Made by a program: the position numbers and the translations under genes. The notes beneath the pieces were generated by a model. That model saw only the letters and a program-made list of their open reading frames with translations. It searched no databases and was not told the origin of the DNA. Positions 42,517 to 51,078 of a DNA stretch of 64,000 nucleotides are shown here, one piece after another. This DNA comes from an uncultured Ruminococcus sp. (GTDB taxonomy: Bacteria > Bacillota > Clostridia > Oscillospirales > Ruminococcaceae), in assembly GCA_910576995.1 (NCBI GenBank), contig CAJTLC010000012.1:1-64000 (forward strand), read 5' to 3'. Each line of letters begins with the position of its first letter. Position 1 is the first letter of the stretch.

Positions 42517-43380
42517 TTATTTTACCTCCTTGGCGGAAAGCTGCCGCAGCAGAAGCTTTTTCGCATATTCCATTGTATAAACGTCCTTTCCGAAATCAAG
42601 CCCCTGTTTTTTCAGTTTGATAAATACTTTCGTGATTTGCGGAACGTCAAGACCTATCTCCGCGATCTCCTCCGCACGGCTGAATACCCGTTCGGTATCG
42701 TCATAGCAGAACAGCCTGCCCTTATTCATAACAAGTATCTTATCCGCAAATCCCGCAATATCCTCCATACTGTGCGAAACTATGAGAACGGTATTCCTCG
42801 TTCTCTTCTGATAAGCCCTTATATGGGAAAGTATAGTATCCCTTCCCGCAGGATCGAGACCCGCCGTAGGTTCGTCCAATATAAGCACTTTCGGCTCCAT
42901 AGCCATAACGCCCGCGATCGCGACTCTTCGCTTCTGACCGCCTGAAAGTTCAAAGGGCGAACGCTCCATAAGCTCCTCCTTCAGCCCTATATCATGAGCC
43001 GTTTCAAGAACGCGCCGCTTTATTTCGGCGTCGTCAAGCCCCATGTTCTTAGGTCCGAAAGCTATATCCTTATATACTGTCTCTTCAAATATCTGATATT
43101 CGGGATATTGAAAAACAAGCCCCACTTTAAACCGTACGTCGCGTATCTTCTTTTTGTCAACCCATATATCTTCGCCGTCAAGCAGAATTTTACCCGACGT
43201 CGGGCGCAGCAAGCCGTTGAAATGCTGTATCAGAGTCGATTTTCCCGAACCCGTATGCCCCATAACGCCGATTATTTCGCCTGCTTCTATTTTCAGATTC
43301 ACATGATCCACCGCCGTTTTTTCAAACGGAGTTCCCGGACTGTAAACGTATGTCAGTTCCTGAGTTTCAAGAATAGCCAA
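42517..43380 (-). CDS. ecfA2: ECF transporter ATPase EcfA2
   Basis: The second ATPase of the ECF module. Walker A GHTGSGKST, Q-loop VFQYPEYQIFEE, signature ELSGGQKRR and Walker B VLILDEPTAGLDP are intact. At 287 residues it is the longer EcfA' type with a C-terminal extension. Its start touches the stop of ecfA1. An 80-residue tail binds EcfT and the partner ATPase. Confidence 0.95.
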   Translation of the reverse strand: MAILETQELTYVYSPGTPFEKTAVDHVNLKIEAGEIIGVMGHTGSGKSTLIQHFNGLLRPTSGKILLDGEDIWVDKKKIRDVRFKVGLVFQYPEYQIFEETVYKDIAFGPKNMGLDDAEIKRRVLETAHDIGLKEELMERSPFELSGGQKRRVAIAGVMAMEPKVLILDEPTAGLDPAGRDTILSHIRAYQKRTRNTVLIVSHSMEDIAGFADKILVMNKGRLFCYDDTERVFSRAEEIAEIGLDVPQITKVFIKLKKQGLDFGKDVYTMEYAKKLLLRQLSAKEVK

Positions 43381-44241
43381 TTACTTTCCCTGCTCCTTTT
43401 CAAACAGTTTTTTTATCGCGTCTGCGCATTCATCCTCCGTAATTATTTCCGAAGAAATATCGTAACCCGCTTTTTTCAGTTCCCAAGCAAGCTCCGTGAC
43501 CTGCGGAACGTCGAGACCGATCTTTTTGATTTTTTCGACATGAGAAAATACGGCGCGCGGCGTATCGTCAAGGACGATCCTGCCCTTATCCATAACGACT
43601 ACGCGTCCGCACTGAGCGGCTTCGTCCATATAATGAGTTATAAGCACGATCGTGATGCCCTTTTCGCGGTTCATTTTCCTGATGACCGCCATTACTTCCT
43701 TTCTGCCGCGCGGATCGAGCATGGCAGTCGGCTCGTCGAGGATTATGCATTTCGGCTGCATGGCTATGATTCCCGCAATAGCTATGCGCTGCTTCTGACC
43801 GCCCGAAAGCTGGGCAGGCGAATGAAGCCGGTAATCGTACATATCAACGGCGTGCAGCGCTTCGTCAACGCGGCGGCGCATCTCTTCATACGGCACGCCC
43901 AGATTTTCCAGCGCGAACGCCACGTCCTCCTCCACAACGGACGAAACTATCTGATTGTCGGGATTCTGGAACACCATGCCTGCCTGCTGACGAAGTTCGA
44001 ACAGCCTGCTTTCGTCGGCGGTATCAATGCCGTCTACGATTACTTTTCCCGACGCGGGCAGCAGAATAGCGTTCATATGTTTTGCAAGGGTGGATTTTCC
44101 CGAACCGTTATGCCCGAGTATAGCCGTAAATTCGCCCTCTTTGATATTAAGATCAATACCTTTCAGCACCTCCGCAGGTTCTTTGCCTTCTTCGGCAGGA
44201 TAGCTGAAGCGCAGATCTTTTATTTCGATCATATTTTTCAT
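43381..44241 (-). CDS. ecfA1: ECF transporter ATPase EcfA1
   Basis: The first ATPase of the ECF module. Walker A GHNGSGKST, Q-loop VFQNPDNQIVSS, signature QLSGGQKQR and Walker B CIILDEPTAMLDP are intact. It starts at ATG 44241; an in-frame ATG three codons later is possible because the ribosome-binding site is weak. Forms a heterodimer with the next gene product. At 286 residues it is normal. Confidence 0.95.
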   Translation of the reverse strand: MKNMIEIKDLRFSYPAEEGKEPAEVLKGIDLNIKEGEFTAILGHNGSGKSTLAKHMNAILLPASGKVIVDGIDTADESRLFELRQQAGMVFQNPDNQIVSSVVEEDVAFALENLGVPYEEMRRRVDEALHAVDMYDYRLHSPAQLSGGQKQRIAIAGIIAMQPKCIILDEPTAMLDPRGRKEVMAVIRKMNREKGITIVLITHYMDEAAQCGRVVVMDKGRIVLDDTPRAVFSHVEKIKKIGLDVPQVTELAWELKKAGYDISSEIITEDECADAIKKLFEKEQGK

Positions 44242-44283
44242 CTTTATCAGAATTCACCTGTATTTCATAAAAATCGGAGAAAA

Positions 44284-45153
44284 TCACTTCTCCCAGATAG
44301 AAGTCGCGCCGCACGGCAGAGTCATTCCCGACGATCTTACGGGAAGCCCGATCTCGTCGAATGAAACCTTTCCGCCGAAACGTTCATTAAGAACGCTGCC
44401 GAGGATATAACCCATGACCGACGGAGAAAGTCCCGTAGTATAGCTGTTTATGAGGAAGAACAGCGGATCGTCGGATAATACTCCGGAGCAAAGCTTTACC
44501 AGATCATAAACGCAGTTTTCGAGTTTCCAGACTTCGCCGCCCGGCCCTCTCCCGTAACTGGGAGGATCCATTACTACTGCATCGTAACGTCTACCGCGCC
44601 TTATCTCGCGCGCGATGAATTTTTCGCAGTCGTCCACTATCCAGCGAATGGGCTTTTCCGAAAGTCCTGAAACAGCGGCGTTCTCCCTTGCCCACTGAAC
44701 CATGCCTTTTGACGCGTCCACGTGGCATACGGACGCTCCCGCTTCGGCGCAGGCAAGAGTTGCTCCGCCCGTATAGGCGAACAGATTCAGCACATTAATC
44801 GGACGATTCGCGGAGCGTATTTTCGCCGCCATATAATCCCAGTTTACAGCCTGTTCGGGGAAAAGTCCCGTATGCTTGAAACCTGTCGGACGAATGTTGA
44901 ATTGAAGATTCCCGTAACCGATATGCCAGCTTTCGGGAATTCTCCTGCGAAACGCCCATTTGCCGCCGCCCTGATTCGAGCGGTGATAATGACCGTCTGC
45001 CGAATTCCACAGCGGCTCTTTCTTATCAGTTTTCCAGATTATTTGCGGATCGGGACGAACAAGGCTTACATCGCCCCATTTTTCGAGTTTTTCTCCGTCC
45101 GAAGCGTCAAGTATCACGTAGTCTTTCCAATTATCTGCTGTTCTCAAAATCAA
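44284..45153 (-). CDS. SAM-dependent methyltransferase, RlmI-like class I
   Basis: A class I methyltransferase related to the RlmI/RlmK rRNA m5C group. Motif I is VLNLFAYTGGATL, the acidic motif VCHVDASKGMVQWARENA, and the catalytic DPPSYGRGPGGEVWK lies in the usual DPPxFxR place. The first 95 residues form a beta-rich N-terminal part with two His near residue 55-75. A TTG start at 45153 overlaps the preceding stop (TTGA); a second TTG two codons later is also possible. RNA versus small-molecule substrate cannot be decided; the RlmI family suggests 23S rRNA. Confidence 0.85.
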   Translation of the reverse strand: MILRTADNWKDYVILDASDGEKLEKWGDVSLVRPDPQIIWKTDKKEPLWNSADGHYHRSNQGGGKWAFRRRIPESWHIGYGNLQFNIRPTGFKHTGLFPEQAVNWDYMAAKIRSANRPINVLNLFAYTGGATLACAEAGASVCHVDASKGMVQWARENAAVSGLSEKPIRWIVDDCEKFIAREIRRGRRYDAVVMDPPSYGRGPGGEVWKLENCVYDLVKLCSGVLSDDPLFFLINSYTTGLSPSVMGYILGSVLNERFGGKVSFDEIGLPVRSSGMTLPCGATSIWEK

Positions 45154-46505
45154 TCCCTCAGTTCCATTCTTTCCTTTATGGTATCGGCAATTTGAAGCGC
45201 CATTGCATTTATAGTTGAAAAATCCTGCCCCTCTATCCTGATTCGGATAACAGGCTCTCTGCCGATCTCGCGCACTACGACGCGCCCCTCTTCGCCAAGT
45301 ATTTCTTCAAACTCGTCGATAACGCTTATAACGGCGCGGTCGTTTTTCCAGACTTCGCGAAAGCGGCGCGTTATGGGTACATTCAGCATTACCTGCGGCC
45401 ATTTTTCGATTATCGCCGAAAGTTCGCTCATTTTACCGCCAAAGTCTTTCAAGACCTCCAGCAGACGTATTCCCGTAAGCTGACCGTCGGAAGATACCGC
45501 GTCGTCGGCAAAAAGCACCTGTCCCATAGGATCGCCGCCGAGACTGTAACCGCATTCCAGCATACGGCGTATCATCGCTCTTTCACCGGCGGGCGCGGCT
45601 GAAACGCCTATACCGCTGTTCCGTGCAAACTGGATAAGACCGAGATTATTAGCCTGACTTACCATTATTGTGTTATGGCGAAGCTTGTCCTGCTCTTTCA
45701 TCGCCCTTGCGCAGGCTGCAATTATGACGTCGCCGTCAACCAGACAGCCGTTTTCGTCAACCGCCAGACAGCGCTCGCCCGAACCGTCGAATGCAATCCC
45801 GCAGCAGCATTTCTCCTTTATGACAAGCTCCATAAGTTCGTCTATATGAGTGCTGCCGCATATATTTATATTTGCTCCGTCGGGTTTATCGCCCATCATC
45901 ACCGCTTCCGCGCCCAGTTCTGTAAAAATCCTCTGCGCAGTAAGACTTGCGCTTCCGTTAGCGCAGTCGACAGCTATCTTCATTCCGCTGAGATCGGCAG
46001 GTGCGATCTCCTTGATATGCTCTATGTAGTCGTCGGCAGCGTTTTCAATATACTGCGATCTTCCGTAAATTCGCCGCGGTATCGGCAGAATCTCCGCCGG
46101 AACTTCCCTAACAAGCCGTTCGATATCGTCTTCGCGGTCGTCGGAAAGCCGGTATCCATAGTGGGAAAAGAGCTTTATCCCGTTGAATTCCGAATTCACA
46201 TAAGAAGCGGTTATCATAATGCCGCCCTGCGCCGATCTTTCCTTTATCTGCCACGCAAGAGCCGGAGTCGGTACTGCGCCCAGCAGTTCAGCGTCCGCGC
46301 CTGCGGAACATATTCCTGCGCAAACGGCGGCTTCGAGGGCGTCGGATGAACTTCTTACGTCCTTTCCGACAAGAATCCTCGTTTTCCCGTCTTTCGGGGC
46401 AGCCATTACAGCGGCGGCTGCGCGTCCGATCTGCATGGCAATCTCGCAAGTCAATTCTGTAACGGCAAGACCTCTGAAACCGTCTTTCCCGAACATTCTG
46501 CCCAT
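45150..46505 (-). CDS. Phosphohexomutase paralogue with degenerate motifs (GlmM-like)
   Basis: Aligns by eye along its whole 451 residues with phosphoglucosamine mutase: MFGKDGFRGLAVTELT at the start, GKDVRSSS, and the four-domain layout. Key loops differ from the family. The phospho-Ser loop is TASYVNSEFNGIK (Ser101 kept, HNP lost). The metal loop reads DGSGER (240-245) instead of DGDGDR, so two of three metal Asp are changed to Ser and Glu. The C-terminal phosphate loop is REIGREP instead of RPSGTEP. A true GlmM is essential and would be expected elsewhere; this may be a non-catalytic or altered-specificity paralogue. ATG 46505 follows GAGGAGCAGGT. Confidence 0.85.
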   Translation of the reverse strand: MGRMFGKDGFRGLAVTELTCEIAMQIGRAAAAVMAAPKDGKTRILVGKDVRSSSDALEAAVCAGICSAGADAELLGAVPTPALAWQIKERSAQGGIMITASYVNSEFNGIKLFSHYGYRLSDDREDDIERLVREVPAEILPIPRRIYGRSQYIENAADDYIEHIKEIAPADLSGMKIAVDCANGSASLTAQRIFTELGAEAVMMGDKPDGANINICGSTHIDELMELVIKEKCCCGIAFDGSGERCLAVDENGCLVDGDVIIAACARAMKEQDKLRHNTIMVSQANNLGLIQFARNSGIGVSAAPAGERAMIRRMLECGYSLGGDPMGQVLFADDAVSSDGQLTGIRLLEVLKDFGGKMSELSAIIEKWPQVMLNVPITRRFREVWKNDRAVISVIDEFEEILGEEGRVVVREIGREPVIRIRIEGQDFSTINAMALQIADTIKERMELRD

Positions 46506-46551
46506 ACCTGCTCCTCCTGATCAAATATATTATTTATTTCTCGCTGCTGAA

Positions 46552-46591
46552 AATTAAAAAAGAGGACGCCCGTTTGATAAAGGCGTCTCCT
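46552..46591 (-). terminator. Terminator after ruvB
   Basis: AGGAGACGCC pairs with GGGCGTCCT around TTTATCAAAC, followed on the minus strand by CTTTTTTAATTTT. It should reduce read-through from the ruv genes into the glmM-like gene. Confidence 0.75.
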
Positions 46592-46606
46592 GCCTGCGCA
46601 AATCAA

Positions 46607-46647
46607 TTTAACTTGTGGCGGCATTATGCAAGGGGACGCCCGATAAT
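46607..46647. repeat. Family C end fragment C5
   Basis: TTTAACTTGTGGCGGCATTA followed by TGCAAGGGGACGCCC matches the left end of C2-C4. The rest is missing. It lies between the ruvB stop and its terminator. Confidence 0.6.
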
Positions 46648-46659
46648 TACGCATTTGTA

Positions 46660-47715
46660 TCAGAATGAAAGCTGACCGTCGTTCTTAACGCCGCTTTCGG
46701 GAGGTTTTATCCCCAGATGTTCATAAGCGAGTACGGTAGCGACTCTGCCGCGCGGAGTTCTGCCCAAAAATCCCAGCTGCATAAGGAACGGCTCGCAGAT
46801 ATCCTCCAGCGTAACGGATTCCTCTCCTATAGCCGAAGCGAGAGTTTCCAATCCCACAGGTCCTCCGCCGTAACCCTTTATTATCATGGTAAGCATACGC
46901 CTGTCGAGACTGTCCAGTCCCAGTTTGTCTATTTCCAGTCTGCTGAGAGCAATGGACGCTATTTCGCGCGTTATCTGTCCGTTTCCGAGAACGTCGGCGA
47001 AATCCCGAACGCGTTTCAGCAGTCGGTTTGCGATTCGCGGAGTACCGCGCGCACGTCCCGCAATTTCAGCCGCGCCGTCGGATTCGCAGGGAATTCCCAG
47101 TATCATCGCGCTGCGGCGGATTATATCCGTAAGCTGTTCGCTGCTGTAAAGTTCCAGACGTTCGATAACGCCGAATCTGTCGCGAAGCGGCGCGGAAAGC
47201 TGACCTGCCCTCGTAGTCGCGCCTATCAGTGTGAACGGCCGCAGATCCATGCGTATCGACCGCGCCGAAGGTCCTTTTCCGATTATTATATCTATAACTC
47301 TGTCCTCAAGAGCAGGGTAAAGCAGTTCCTCAACGGGACGCGAAAGGCGGTGTATCTCGTCAATAAACAGCACGTCGTTATCGGAAAGTCCCGTCAGCAG
47401 CGAAACGAGATCGCCGGGCTTTTCGATCGCAGGCCCTGTCGTAACGCGGAGATTCACGCCCATTTCATGAGCAATGATCGACGAAAGCGTAGTTTTGCCA
47501 AGTCCGGGAGGACCGTACAGCAAAACATGATCGAGAGGTTCGCCCCTGCGCTTCGCCGCTTCAATATAAACTGCTATTTTCTCCTTGACTTTATCCTGCC
47601 CAATGTATTCATGCAGGCTCTGCGGCCGGAGAGTGACCTCCGTATCGCCGTCCTCAGCGGTATTTTCCGGAGAAATAACGCGGGGAGCAAATTCCATATC
47701 TTCTGTATGAATCAT
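46660..47715 (-). CDS. ruvB: Holliday junction branch-migration ATPase RuvB
   Basis: The hexameric motor that with RuvA moves Holliday junctions. An AAA+ large domain has Walker A GPPGLGKTT and Walker B FIDEIHRL, arginine finger region GATTRAGQLSAPLRDRFG, and the C-terminal winged helix has IGEESVTLEDICEPFL and GFLGRTPRGRVAT. 351 residues is standard. ATG 47715 is used, with GAGTTTT-like weak spacing from the sseB-like gene 13 bp upstream. The start is unclear by a few codons. Confidence 0.96.
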   Translation of the reverse strand: MIHTEDMEFAPRVISPENTAEDGDTEVTLRPQSLHEYIGQDKVKEKIAVYIEAAKRRGEPLDHVLLYGPPGLGKTTLSSIIAHEMGVNLRVTTGPAIEKPGDLVSLLTGLSDNDVLFIDEIHRLSRPVEELLYPALEDRVIDIIIGKGPSARSIRMDLRPFTLIGATTRAGQLSAPLRDRFGVIERLELYSSEQLTDIIRRSAMILGIPCESDGAAEIAGRARGTPRIANRLLKRVRDFADVLGNGQITREIASIALSRLEIDKLGLDSLDRRMLTMIIKGYGGGPVGLETLASAIGEESVTLEDICEPFLMQLGFLGRTPRGRVATVLAYEHLGIKPPESGVKNDGQLSF

Positions 47716-47728
47716 TCAAAACTCCTGT

Positions 47729-48463
47729 TTACTTTTCAAAGTGTCTCTTTTTGCGGACATAGAAAGGATCGACTGTTGCGGCAGCCTTTTTCCCCATATC
47801 CTGTTCATATGTAATAAAGCAAAGATGCTCGTTTGCCTTTACGCTTTTTGCAAGATATTTCGAAAAAGGCACGAAAACTTTCCTTGTATTTCCAAGCATA
47901 TCTATAACTATAAGCAGCTGCGGCTTTTCGCAGCCTCTGATCATTTCCATAATGAACGCGCGGTCGACGTTATCCTGTTTCGCAAGAAATTTCGAAGCCG
48001 GCTTTGTAAGGTGGCTTACGGAGTAGCTGCACGGACGATAATTTATAATTTCCTCTTCATTGTAAGAAATAGCTCTTATTTTCAGATTTCTGGCTATCAT
48101 AAGGATGCTCTTTATTTCCTGAGAAGAGAATTCCTTGCCGTAGGAATTCGGATTAAGAACAGCCGAAGCCGTCTGGATAAGATCGAAAAGGCGAAGACAG
48201 TTTATCTTGTAAAATTCCACATAACGCTTTGCAAATTGCTGTAAAGCGCGGTGACTTGTGAAAAACGGTATAAAAATATCGCCGTGCGGGTTGCGTATGG
48301 TAATAAGTTCAAGCTGTATACCGCCCTCTTCTCTTCCCCGCTCGTATTTCACGGGATTTTTGCATATCACGTAGACATCGCTTTTAATGAGAGTCTGCAA
48401 AAACAGCGATCGCTTTGAAGGATCTTTTATCGCGGCTTTCAGCAGCTCGTCAAGGTTCATCAT
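47729..48463 (-). CDS. SseB N-domain protein
   Basis: A 244-residue cytosolic protein of the SseB (enhanced serine sensitivity) type, with an N-terminal SseB domain of about 110 residues (FFTSHRALQQFAKRYV, DIFIPFFTS) and a C-terminal domain ending DPFYVRKKRHF. The biochemical role is unknown. It is inserted between ruvA and ruvB, which are usually adjacent. ATG 48463 is preceded by AAGGACGATAATTT; a second ATG follows directly. Confidence 0.85.
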   Translation of the reverse strand: MMNLDELLKAAIKDPSKRSLFLQTLIKSDVYVICKNPVKYERGREEGGIQLELITIRNPHGDIFIPFFTSHRALQQFAKRYVEFYKINCLRLFDLIQTASAVLNPNSYGKEFSSQEIKSILMIARNLKIRAISYNEEEIINYRPCSYSVSHLTKPASKFLAKQDNVDRAFIMEMIRGCEKPQLLIVIDMLGNTRKVFVPFSKYLAKSVKANEHLCFITYEQDMGKKAAATVDPFYVRKKRHFEK

Positions 48464-48547
48464 AAATTATCGTCCTTTCATTCAGGCATAGCCTTTGATA
48501 TTATACACGAAATTCAGCTCGTTTCGTGTTATTATTTCATAATAAAA

Positions 48548-49153
48548 TCATCTGGAATTCAGCAGTCTGAGGGTTTCTTTTATAAGTTCCTGAGTGCTGA
48601 GAGCAGGATCGAGTTTTCGGAGAACAGCGGCAGCCTCCCCCTGAGAATATCCGAGTACCATAAGCGCTTCCAGAGCCTCTCCGAACGCCGACTCGTCATT
48701 ACCCGAATTCTGCGGGATATAGGAATTATCAGCCTTTGTACCCAAAGAATCCGAAGATATCTTGTCTTTCAGTTCAAGAACAAGCCGCTGGGCTGTCTTA
48801 GCGCCGATACCCTTTGTTTTGGTAAACGCCTTGCTGTCGCCCGAAGCTATAAAAAACGCGAACTGTTCGGGAGTCATGTCGGACAGGATAGATATTCCCG
48901 CTTTCGGACCTATTCCCGAAACGGAGGTAAGCAGCCGAAAACAGTTAAGTTCCTGCATATCGGCAAATCCGAAGAGATCGACGGCGTCCTCGCGCACATG
49001 AAGATGAGTGTAAAGCATGGCTTCGCTGCCGATATCGCCAAGCTTTTTCAGCGTATTGTACGAAGTTTTGCAGCCGTAGCCTACTCCTCCGCATTCTATA
49101 ACGGCAAGTCCGAGTTCCTTTACAAGAATCCTGCCGCGAAGACTGTATATCAT
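48548..49153 (-). CDS. ruvA: Holliday junction binding protein RuvA
   Basis: The tetrameric junction-binding subunit. Residues 1-62 are the OB-fold (MIYSLRGRILVKE, VIECGGVGYGCKTS), followed by two helix-hairpin-helix motifs (TSVSGIGPKAGISIL and TKGIGAKTAQRLVLELKD) and domain III (about 150-201), which binds RuvB. ATG 49153 follows TAGGAGCAGATTT; a longer frame would add 30 residues into ruvC. Full length. Confidence 0.96.
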   Translation of the reverse strand: MIYSLRGRILVKELGLAVIECGGVGYGCKTSYNTLKKLGDIGSEAMLYTHLHVREDAVDLFGFADMQELNCFRLLTSVSGIGPKAGISILSDMTPEQFAFFIASGDSKAFTKTKGIGAKTAQRLVLELKDKISSDSLGTKADNSYIPQNSGNDESAFGEALEALMVLGYSQGEAAAVLRKLDPALSTQELIKETLRLLNSR

Positions 49154-49184
49154 AAATCTGCTCCTATCATTCTGATTCTGCGCG

Positions 49185-49670
49185 CTATCCCCATCTTGTG
49201 GTATGACCGTGACATATAGCGATAGCAAGGGCGTCCGCCGCATCGTCGGGCTTCGGTATCTGCGCTAAATTCAACAGCTGCCTCGTCATCTCCATGACCT
49301 GCATCTTTTCCGCCTTTCCATAGCCTACGACAGCCGATTTAACTTGCAGCGGCGTATATTCGCAAACAGGCACGTTCCTGATCGCCGCCGAAAGCACCGT
49401 AACGCCTCTTGCCTGCGCAACGTCTATGCCGGTTTTCTGGTTAGTTGTGAAAAAAAGTTTTTCTATCGCCATGCAGTCGGGCTTGAATTTTTCAAAGATA
49501 TATTCCATATCCGTATGTATAGCGCGCAGCCGTTCCGTAAAAGGCGTATGCGCTTCGGTGAGTACCGCTCCGTATTCTATCGGGGAAAAATTAATGCCGT
49601 CGTATTCAACAACGCCGAATCCGACAATAGCATATCCCGGATCTACGCCCAGAATCCTTATTTTTTTCAA
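49185..49670 (-). CDS. ruvC: Holliday junction resolvase RuvC
   Basis: The dimeric endonuclease that cuts Holliday junctions. The four acidic catalytic residues are in place: Asp in ILGVDPGYA, Glu in AIEKLFF, and the DDAADALAIA pair. 161 residues is typical. A TTG start at 49670 is supported by CAGGAGATAGA. It is first in the ruvC-ruvA-sseB-ruvB run and has a promoter at 49730-49759. Confidence 0.95.
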   Translation of the reverse strand: MKKIRILGVDPGYAIVGFGVVEYDGINFSPIEYGAVLTEAHTPFTERLRAIHTDMEYIFEKFKPDCMAIEKLFFTTNQKTGIDVAQARGVTVLSAAIRNVPVCEYTPLQVKSAVVGYGKAEKMQVMEMTRQLLNLAQIPKPDDAADALAIAICHGHTTRWG

Positions 49671-49729
49671 ATCTATCTCCTGTTTTATTTGATCTTAGTT
49701 AAAAAAATTCATTCAAATCACACACTATT

Positions 49730-49759
49730 ATTATAACATATTCTGTTGATATTTTGCAA
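49730..49759 (-). promoter_or_regulatory. Promoter of the ruv run
   Basis: Minus strand TTGCAA (49759-49754), 18-bp spacer, TATAAT (49735-49730). I see no LexA-type box near it. Confidence 0.6.
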
Positions 49760-49814
49760 CAGTTTATCAACACTTTATACATATAAAAATTATATAACGC
49801 TTCAATTGCAAACC

Positions 49815-49858
49815 TAGGGCTTATTTGAAAAATCCATACATTTTTCAAATAAGCCCTA
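49815..49858. repeat. 44-bp near-perfect palindrome upstream of pheA
   Basis: TAGGGCTTATTTGAAAAAT and its exact complement flank CCATAC (19-bp arms). It is in the divergent region between ruvC and pheA, 34 bp before the pheA -35, so it is no terminator for an annotated gene. It may be an operator or a solo hairpin element. Confidence 0.8.
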
Positions 49859-49891
49859 AAACCAATTTCAGTAAAAAATTTGCTCATACTG

Positions 49892-49920
49892 TTGATTTTA
49901 CTTCCGAAATCTGTTATAAT
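49892..49920 (+). promoter_or_regulatory. Promoter of pheA-metH
   Basis: TTGATT (49892-49897), 17-bp spacer, TATAAT (49915-49920), 20 bp before a CGGAGG ribosome-binding site. Confidence 0.75.
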
Positions 49921-49953
49921 CAATATAAAAGTATAATTTACGGAGGAATAAAA

Positions 49954-51069
49954 ATGGATCTCGATCAGCTTCGCAATAACATTGACAATATAGACGAGCA
50001 GATACTCGGTCTGTTCATGAAAAGAATGGAATTCTGCAAGGGCGTGGCGGACTACAAAAAAAAGCACAGTATGCCCGTATTTCAGGGAGGACGCGAACAG
50101 CAGGTAATCGACAGAATAAAAGCTCTTACTAACGACCCCCAGCTTGAAAACGGCACGGCTGCGCTTTTCACAACGATAATGGATATCAGCAAAATTTTGC
50201 AGAACCGCAAACTCCTTTCCGACGGCGCGCCCCTTGAATATAAAGTTCCCGATTATGAAAACGCTGTAAAAATCGGCTGTCAGGGTACTTCGGGAGCTAA
50301 TTCCGAAGCCGCCGCGCGCCTTATTTTCGGACAAAAAAAGCTTATCTTCTATAAAACATTCGAGGACGTATTCGCCGCCGTCCAGTCGGGCGAACTTGAT
50401 TACGGAGTTCTTCCCGTCCATAATTCGACCGCCGGCTCGGTCAGCAGCACCTACGATCTTATGGCGAAATACAGCGTTTTTACCGTTAAGGAAGTATGCG
50501 TGGAGATAAACCATTGTATCGCTGCGAAGAATGTTGACGATATAAACGACATTGAAACTATTTATTCCCATCCGCAGGCTATCGCCCAATGCTGCGACTA
50601 TCTCACGGCGCACGGTCTGAAAACTGCCGATTACGGAAATACCGCCACAGCCGCCGCGATGGTTGCGGAAAGCGAAAAAAATATTGCGGCTATCTGCTCC
50701 GTGGAATGCGCGGAACAGCTTGGTCTGAAAATTCTTGCCCGAAACGTTTCCGACTGTCAGATAAACCGCACGCGCTTCATCTGCATTTCACGCGATATGC
50801 AGATAGACCCAGAATCGGACGCTGTTTCGGTAATGCTGAAGATTCCCGATACGGAGGGAAGCCTTTACCGCTTGCTTACGAAATTTTACGTGAACGGCAT
50901 GAACCTGCTGAAAATCGAAAGCCGTCCTCTCAAAGACGGAAGCTTCAACGTCATGTTCTATCTCGATTTCGACGGCAGGATAACCGATCCGGGCGTAAAG
51001 GCTCTTATGAACGATCTCGCCGAAAACGTGGAATATTTCAGATTCCTCGGTACTTTTAAAAACGAATGA
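49954..51069 (+). CDS. pheA: Bifunctional chorismate mutase / prephenate dehydratase
   Basis: Makes phenylpyruvate from chorismate for phenylalanine synthesis. Residues 1-85 are an AroQ-type chorismate mutase (LDQLRNNIDNIDEQILGLF, KGVADYKK). The dehydratase domain (about 105-280) begins GCQGTSGANSEAAARLIFG and has the TRF catalytic motif in NRTRFICIS. An ACT domain (about 290-371) should bind Phe. One oddity: the usual PxENSxxGxV loop reads PVHNSTAGSV, with His for Glu. ATG 49954 is fixed by CGGAGGAATAAAA; a longer frame would add 43 residues across the promoter. metH begins 9 bp later. Confidence 0.95.
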   Translation: MDLDQLRNNIDNIDEQILGLFMKRMEFCKGVADYKKKHSMPVFQGGREQQVIDRIKALTNDPQLENGTAALFTTIMDISKILQNRKLLSDGAPLEYKVPDYENAVKIGCQGTSGANSEAAARLIFGQKKLIFYKTFEDVFAAVQSGELDYGVLPVHNSTAGSVSSTYDLMAKYSVFTVKEVCVEINHCIAAKNVDDINDIETIYSHPQAIAQCCDYLTAHGLKTADYGNTATAAAMVAESEKNIAAICSVECAEQLGLKILARNVSDCQINRTRFICISRDMQIDPESDAVSVMLKIPDTEGSLYRLLTKFYVNGMNLLKIESRPLKDGSFNVMFYLDFDGRITDPGVKALMNDLAENVEYFRFLGTFKNE

Positions 51070-51078
51070 GGTGTTGAT

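Noticed and set aside
49699..50613. 304-codon minus-strand frame across the ruvC-pheA intergenic region and pheA
   Set aside because: It crosses the pheA promoter and the palindrome, overlaps a convincing pheA and has no recognisable domain.
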